Part shown: positions 60,618 to 64,000 of the stretch, piece by piece
Layout: the number at the start of each line of letters is the position of its first letter
Position numbering within the stretch: position 1 is the first letter of the stretch
Assembly (NCBI GenBank): GCA_022764165.1
Contig: JALERM010000045.1
Span: 25,552 to 89,551, forward strand
DNA length: 64,000 nucleotides
Direction: 5' to 3'
Source: Eubacterium sp.
GTDB taxonomy: Bacteria; Bacillota; Clostridia; Lachnospirales; Lachnospiraceae
Notes under the pieces: model-generated
Databases searched by the model: none
Seen by the model: the letters and a program-made list of their open reading frames with translations, nothing else
Told to the model about the DNA's origin: nothing
Translations under genes and position numbers: made by a program

Positions 60618-61049
60618 GTGGGGAAAGTGTTGATTGCCACTTTTGGTGATGAAGAAGAAATGGATTTAGAAGAACTAATACTTTTCCTAAAGAAAAAAAG
60701 CAACATTGTATTAGTAAATACTTCCTCAAACAATGGGTTATTAGAATACGATAATTTTGCCATTGATTCCAAATTCCGTACAGTAAAAGTAAATGGACAG
60801 AATGTTGAACTAACAAACTATGAATTTGATATTCTCTACTTATTAGCAAAAAATCCAGGGCAGGTATTTTCTAAAGAACAGATATATAGTCAGGTATGGA
60901 AAACTCCCTATTATGGAGCCGAGGATAACGTTATGAGTCTAATCCGTAGAATACGAAAGAAAATTGAACCAAATCCGGCAAAACCAATTTATATACTGAC
61001 AGTATGGGGGATTGGATATAAATTTAATAGTGCAATTCAAAATAAATGA
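60618..61049 (+). CDS. Orphan OmpR-type winged-helix regulator
   Basis: A 143-residue protein from GTG 60618 (AAAGGGGAG upstream). Residues 1-45 (GKVLIATFGDEEEMDLEELI) are the same short domain as in the protein at 10205, followed by a full winged-helix domain (LTNYEFDILYLLAKNPGQVF, DNVMSLIRRIRKKIEPN, VWGIGYKF). No receiver domain is present. The two genes are paralogues placed in the left and right cargo blocks. Direct repeats upstream suggest it binds its own promoter. The 296 bp before it hold only the hairpin and these repeats. Confidence 0.85.
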   Translation: MGKVLIATFGDEEEMDLEELILFLKKKSNIVLVNTSSNNGLLEYDNFAIDSKFRTVKVNGQNVELTNYEFDILYLLAKNPGQVFSKEQIYSQVWKTPYYGAEDNVMSLIRRIRKKIEPNPAKPIYILTVWGIGYKFNSAIQNK

Positions 61050-61080
61050 GCGGCATCTGTCTGTCATTGGGCAGTGTCGC

Positions 61081-61332
61081 TCATTTCTTATCAGTAATAC
61101 CTAAGAGGTAATCAGTAGACACATGAAAATAGTTTGCAATCGCAACAATTTCATAGTCGGGAACAAATCGTTTTCCCTGTTCAATTCGGAGAATTGTCAA
61201 ATCTGTAAATTCAAATCCTTCTGTCTGCAGACGAGCAGCAAGTGTCTTTTGGGAAATTCCCTGTGCTTTTCGTAATTCTTTAACTTTATTACCCACAATG
61301 TTTTTTGAGTGTCCATTCCAGTATATTTTCAT
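61081..61332 (-). CDS. XRE-family regulator
   Basis: An 83-residue repressor with an HTH_3 domain (VKELRKAQGISQKTLAARLQ, FTDLTILRIEQGKRFVPDYE, YFHVSTDYLLGIT). ATG 61332 is preferred (GAGGGATGG before it); the GTG at 61344 is also possible. Two identical-type 17-bp palindromes lie directly upstream, one over its ribosome site, pointing to autorepression and control of the divergent gene at 61507. Confidence 0.82.
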   Translation of the reverse strand: MKIYWNGHSKNIVGNKVKELRKAQGISQKTLAARLQTEGFEFTDLTILRIEQGKRFVPDYEIVAIANYFHVSTDYLLGITDKK

Positions 61333-61342
61333 TCCATCCCTC

Positions 61343-61413
61343 ACTTCTAAAGTTGAAGTATCTATAATTGATTCTACCGAGTTGAAGTGTTAATATACTT
61401 CTAAAGATGAAGT
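61343..61413. promoter_or_regulatory. Twin XRE operators
   Basis: ACTTCTAAAGTTGAAGT (61343-61359) and ACTTCTAAAGATGAAGT (61397-61413), differing by one base, are palindromes with ACTTC/GAAGT arms. A half site GTTGAAGT is at 61381. They lie between the XRE gene and the divergent gene. Confidence 0.8.
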
Positions 61414-61506
61414 TTTGGGAAAAATATGTTGAATTATTATAGAATGGTCACAATAAATGCACGGGGACACTAAAGTAGGTGTAGATTTTGAAAGGAGAAA
61501 ACTGAT

Positions 61507-61845
61507 ATGCAAAATGAAGTATGGAGTGAAATAGGGATGTTTCTAAATAGTTTGCGTTGCGAAAATGTAAACAGAAGCAGTTATATTCATTTACCAGAAA
61601 TGAAGGAGGCTGAACAATTAAAGAAGGCAACGTATGAGGAATTTGCAATGAGAATGGAGATGCTTGAAACAGATCAGAGACAAGCCGTAGAAAATTATAT
61701 AGAAGTTTTGCAGCAGCGGGCATTTGTGGCTGAAAAACAAGCATATTGTCAGGGATATGTAGATTGTATTCAGTTACTGGCGGGTATAGGATTGTTGGAA
61801 AACAATCCAGATATAGAAAAACTTGTTGGAATAATCAAAAAGTAA
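61507..61845 (+). CDS. Hypothetical helical protein (112 aa)
   Basis: A soluble, mainly helical protein (RMEMLETDQRQAVENYIEVL, AEKQAYCQGYVDCIQLLAGI). It starts at ATG 61507 after AAAGGAG. The C-terminal half resembles small DUF6809-like proteins of Firmicutes, a weak similarity from memory. It is divergent from the XRE gene and probably controlled by the twin operators. Function unknown. Confidence 0.6.
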   Translation: MQNEVWSEIGMFLNSLRCENVNRSSYIHLPEMKEAEQLKKATYEEFAMRMEMLETDQRQAVENYIEVLQQRAFVAEKQAYCQGYVDCIQLLAGIGLLENNPDIEKLVGIIKK

Positions 61846-61852
61846 TATGGCG

Positions 61853-61891
61853 AAAACGGCTCTTTTCCTTAGCATGGAATTGAGCCGTTTT
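61853..61891 (+). terminator. Rho-independent terminator
   Basis: AAAACGGCTC pairs perfectly with GAGCCGTTTT; loop of 19 nt. Ends the 112-aa gene; being symmetric in A/T tails it may also act on the minus strand. Confidence 0.75.
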
Positions 61892-61947
61892 GTGTCAGAA
61901 CTCTAATTATCGGAAATTATCAGCGTTTTACCAAAACTTGTCAAGCC

Positions 61948-62298
61948 TTATTCATTATAATTGTAGGTTGTGTCTGGAGCAGGTTGCAACAAGGCTGTGG
62001 CAGTTGCTAAAAGAACTTGTAATTGCTGTTCATTGCAACGGGTTAATAAACGAAGTAATTGTTTGTATGTACTATTATTAGCATTCCCATTTGGATATAC
62101 ATAATCATCAGCAGAGAGATTCAACACTCTCATGGCTTCGCAAAACAAAGGCAGACTTGGACGCCCTTTGTGTCGTTCCAAATCGCCTAAGTAAGCGGCT
62201 GATACGCCGAGTTTCTCTGCGAGATCTTCCTGCGTCCAGTGCCGATCCATTCGGGCATTTTTTATCATAGTAGCGAAAAGTGTCTTAGGAATATCCAT
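61948..62298 (-). CDS. XRE-family regulator (ICE control candidate)
   Basis: A 116-residue protein with an HTH_3 domain (MIKNARMDRHWTQEDLAEKL, VSAAYLGDLERHKGRPSLPL) and a helical C-terminal half with NSTYKQLLRLLTRCNEQQLQ. Start ATG 62298 follows GGAGGTG. This type is commonly found next to the orf7/orf8 regulators and upstream of int in Tn1549-like elements, where it represses transfer genes. Two GTATTACC repeats upstream are candidate operators. Confidence 0.82.
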   Translation of the reverse strand: MDIPKTLFATMIKNARMDRHWTQEDLAEKLGVSAAYLGDLERHKGRPSLPLFCEAMRVLNLSADDYVYPNGNANNSTYKQLLRLLTRCNEQQLQVLLATATALLQPAPDTTYNYNE

Positions 62299-62323
62299 GC
62301 TTATTCACCTCCATAAATATAGT

Positions 62324-62361
62324 GTATTACCCTATGTTTCAAAAGTGAAAAGGGTATTACC
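62324..62361. promoter_or_regulatory. GTATTACC direct repeats before XRE gene
   Basis: GTATTACC occurs at 62324 and 62354, 30 bp apart, beside a weak minus-strand promoter (TTTTGA, 17 nt, TATATT). Likely operator of the XRE gene starting at 62298. Confidence 0.55.
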
Positions 62362-62395
62362 TTAGTATTTTGGTGGGGTTAAAACCTAGATTAAT

Positions 62396-62460
62396 GCACT
62401 CATATCCTTTTTCGGATTAAAAAAAACTTGATTCCGGAAAGGGTTATTTGAGTGCTTTTT
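62396..62460 (+). terminator. Long stem terminator
   Basis: GCACTCA pairs with TGAGTGC and CCTTTTTCGGA with TCCGGAAAGG inside, followed by TTTTT. It lies in the 512-bp gap between the XRE gene and the sigma gene. Confidence 0.7.
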
Positions 62461-62585
62461 CTGTTTCTGGAGTCAATTTGGAGAGTAGAGTGTTTTTCAG
62501 TAAAGATGATGGCGGGCAATATAGCCGTTTTCTGGATATACAGTTAAAAAAATTGAAAGTAGAAATGCTCTGATATGCACCCTTG

Positions 62586-62677
62586 AACATGGGTTAAAAA
62601 CCTATGTTGAAACGGGGGTAATAAGTGAATTAGTTATAAAGTGCGTCCGATGGGCAATAGCTCGTCAGGGCGCATTT
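62586..62677. promoter_or_regulatory. Two hairpins in leader of the sigma/HTH genes
   Basis: AACATGGGTT / AACCTATGTT (62586-62608) is an operator-like repeat; TGCGTCC / GGGCGCA followed by TTTTATAT (62642-62678) is a terminator-like hairpin. A third stem AGCCG/CGGCT lies near 62762-62786. Together they suggest attenuated or repressed expression of the following sigma gene. Confidence 0.5.
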
Positions 62678-62810
62678 TATATATACGAAAATTTTTTTGA
62701 AAAATTTTTTGATTTTTCGATTTTTCAGGGAAAAATGACTGTCCACGCAACAAAGGGGGCAGCCGAATGTTTTCGAGAACGGCTTTCAGGCGGAAGGGAG
62801 GTGATCTCCC

Positions 62811-63221
62811 TTGAAGCTGACAAAGCAGGAACAGGATATTGTGCGAAGGAAATTCAGTAAATATTGTATTGAGGTTTTGAATGGCGAAGCACTGAACTAT
62901 CTGGAAGAACTGGACAGACTCTGGGAACAGGAAATCAATTTTTCTGATCTCGGAGAAAGTATTTTAAATCAGTTTTGTTCTTATGATGAAATTCCAGAAA
63001 GTGATTATTTTCAGATTATGGGTATGGAAGTGCCTGTCAGAGACGAAGCTATCAGCAATGCGCTGTACCGTTTGCCAGAAAAGAAACGCAAGATAATTCT
63101 TATGACATATTTTCTGGATATGACGGAGAAAGAAATAGCCGAGTGCATGAATCTTGTGCAGAGTACCGTACATTATCATAAAGCGGATTCTCTGCGTTTA
63201 TTAAAGAAAATATTGGAGTGA
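62811..63221 (+). CDS. Sigma-70 family regulator (Tn916 Orf7-like)
   Basis: A 136-residue sigma-like protein. TTG 62811 follows GGAGGTGA. The C-terminal half is region 4 (LYRLPEKKRKIILMTYFLDM, TEKEIAECMNLVQSTVHYHK), and the N-terminal half is short (KYCIEVLNGEALNYLEELDR). In Tn916 the orf7/orf8 pair drives excision and transfer transcription, and Tn1549 has the same pair. Here it is followed at 5 bp by an Orf8-like gene. That places the window end just short of the expected xis and int. Confidence 0.85.
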   Translation: MKLTKQEQDIVRRKFSKYCIEVLNGEALNYLEELDRLWEQEINFSDLGESILNQFCSYDEIPESDYFQIMGMEVPVRDEAISNALYRLPEKKRKIILMTYFLDMTEKEIAECMNLVQSTVHYHKADSLRLLKKILE

Positions 63222-63226
63222 TACAT

Positions 63227-63466
63227 ATGCGAAACAGAAAAAAGAAAGCGCCGGTTGCGTTTGAGGTTATTGAAGCGGCCATTGCAGGGGATGTTGTGGC
63301 TATTAACCAAATTGTTGACTATTTTCAACCATACATTAACAGCAGATGCAGGAGAAAGTTTATAGATGAATCCGGGCAGATAAAGTATGGGATTGATGAA
63401 TATATGAAACGGCGGATGGAAACGAAGCTAATAACAAAGATTTTGAGTTTTGAGATTCAGCTTTAA
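63227..63466 (+). CDS. HTH domain protein (Tn916 Orf8-like)
   Basis: A 79-residue basic protein (RNRKKKAPVAFEVIEAAIAG, VVAINQIVDYFQPYINSRCR, YMKRRMETKLITKILSFEI) that matches the helix-turn-helix (HTH_16) proteins encoded after the sigma gene in Tn916-like elements. ATG 63227 follows TTGGAG; the earlier GTG at 63218 overlaps the sigma stop. It is thought to regulate transfer together with the sigma protein. Confidence 0.85.
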   Translation: MRNRKKKAPVAFEVIEAAIAGDVVAINQIVDYFQPYINSRCRRKFIDESGQIKYGIDEYMKRRMETKLITKILSFEIQL

Positions 63467-63511
63467 TACTTGTGCATGGGAATTATCCCCTTTTCGCCCA
63501 TGCAAAAGATT

Positions 63512-63703
63512 ATGAAGCACTGTACCTTGACAAGTGCATATTTTATCCTGCAGGACACGAAAACAGTGGAGCTGTGTGACGGATACGCCATGACTACCTG
63601 TGCCTGGTACTTTGCGACATCGTGTCGCAAAGTTACCGGACATTGGAAACGAGGAAGTATCGATACCGGTATTGAAGTAAAGGTACGAGCGAGAAATATC
63701 TGA
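63512..63703 (+). CDS. Possible small protein, unassigned
   Basis: A 63-residue frame from ATG 63512 (begins MKHCTLTSAYFILQDTKTVE, four cysteines) to TGA 63703. It lacks a good ribosome site and matches no family I know, and the third 25-bp palindrome lies within it. It may be a decayed or untranslated stretch. The following bases to 64000 contain another short open frame without start codon. Confidence 0.25.
   Translation: MKHCTLTSAYFILQDTKTVELCDGYAMTTCAWYFATSCRKVTGHWKRGSIDTGIEVKVRARNI
63609..63633. promoter_or_regulatory. 25-bp palindrome, copy 3 (perfect)
   Basis: Arms ACTTTGCGACA and TGTCGCAAAGT pair perfectly around TCG. It differs from the reverse complement of copies 1 and 2 by one base. 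It lies downstream of the Orf8-like gene near the integration end of the element. Confidence 0.8.
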
Positions 63704-64000
63704 TTACAGTCAAAGTTACAGGGACTTTGTGCGAGGATGCTGTTTTTGATAATGAGACTTCCGGAGATAGCTGCTCCGGTCCGAGAGGATGGTGTATACC
63801 AATGAGGCCGTTCCTGACAGCCGCCTGCAGGAGATTATTATTTAGCAGAAAGGGGTAATCTAAAGTGAACCCATTTGTCAAGACATTTTTTTAAAAAATT
63901 TAAGTTGGATTTCGGAAGGGATAATCCCATCCTTCATCTCCCTTGTTTACCCACTAAGTGTGGATATATGAACTGTCAAGGGTGTGCTGCCTGGCAGCTT
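63704..64000. other. Right-end region without recognisable gene
   Basis: No gene can be supported. An AT-rich patch (TTTTTTTAAAAAATTT near 63885) precedes bases that may belong to another element or to the int side. No inverted terminal repeat could be fixed inside the window. Confidence 0.5.

Noticed and set aside
10824-63532. GTACCTTGACAA shared by 10824 and 63521
   Set aside because: Twelve bases with different flanks; too short to call a repeat or boundary, and no fitting -10 box follows.
63704-63846. Open frame with KYLITVKVTGTLCEDAVFDN
   Set aside because: No start codon or ribosome site and no family match; may be a remnant but cannot be supported.
1-64000. CRISPR arrays, tRNA, rRNA, complete insertion sequences, known antibiotic-resistance determinants such as tet(M) or van
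   Set aside because: None found on reading both strands; the only complete mobile unit is the group II intron, and the repeats in rep and adhesin lack spacer structure.

Overview
The window looks like most of an integrative and conjugative element of the Tn916/Tn1549 (C. difficile CTn-like) family from a gut Clostridia/Lachnospiraceae-type Firmicute. The basis is the gene set (RepA_N initiator, PcfB/VirD4, Maff2, VirB6-, PrgI- and VirB4-like proteins, class B sortase, NlpC/P60 hydrolase, DUF4315, DUF4366, topoisomerase III, a giant methylase-helicase, an ArdC-type polyvalent protein, TTRAP, YodL/DUF4316, relaxase plus MobC, and an orf7/orf8-like regulator pair), strong AGGAGG ribosome binding sites and a moderate GC content. 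No integrase, excisionase, rRNA or tRNA is visible. Both ends are cut: the initiator gene enters from the left and int/xis are probably beyond the right edge.

Layout. 1-3.4 kb: replication initiator with internal repeats, small membrane protein, XRE regulator and two sigma-region-4-like proteins. 3.7-10.7 kb: accessory cargo with an ECF sigma/ABC exporter operon, an XRE/ABC/permease cassette and an orphan winged-helix regulator. 11.2-17.1 kb: a 1980-residue wall-anchored adhesin with about 13 Cna-B repeats. 17.2-33.4 kb: the transfer operon, whose Maff2 gene is split by a 2.77 kb group II intron and which carries two DNA methyltransferases and a class B sortase. 33.5-50.2 kb: DNA-processing genes (topoisomerase III, 2751-aa methylase-helicase with a complete tnpV unit nested in another frame, ArdC-like 1718-aa protein, TTRAP, a YodL gene broken by one stop codon). 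50.2-51.6 kb, minus strand: Abi_2/AbiF-like HEPN protein with an upstream small RNA locus and an XRE gene. 52.2-54.5 kb: relaxase, MobC and an oriT-like region. 54.7-61.9 kb: second cargo block (XRE, GntR/ABC/permease, winged-helix genes, PadR/MATE, XRE with operators). 61.9-63.7 kb: XRE regulator and the sigma/HTH pair.

How it may work together. MobC and relaxase nick oriT, VirD4 and PcfB hand the DNA to the VirB4/VirB6/PrgI/Maff2 channel, and the NlpC/P60 enzyme opens the wall. Methyltransferases and the ArdC-like protein probably protect incoming DNA. The adhesin and the sortase may promote cell contact. Cargo ABC and MATE pumps would give host benefit, and the Abi locus adds defence or addiction.

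Most striking signals: the nested tnpV unit with its own promoter, ribosome site and terminator inside the helicase gene; the Abi_2 gene with a roughly 72-nt promoter/terminator-bounded RNA; and a 25-bp palindrome present at three distant places in the element.
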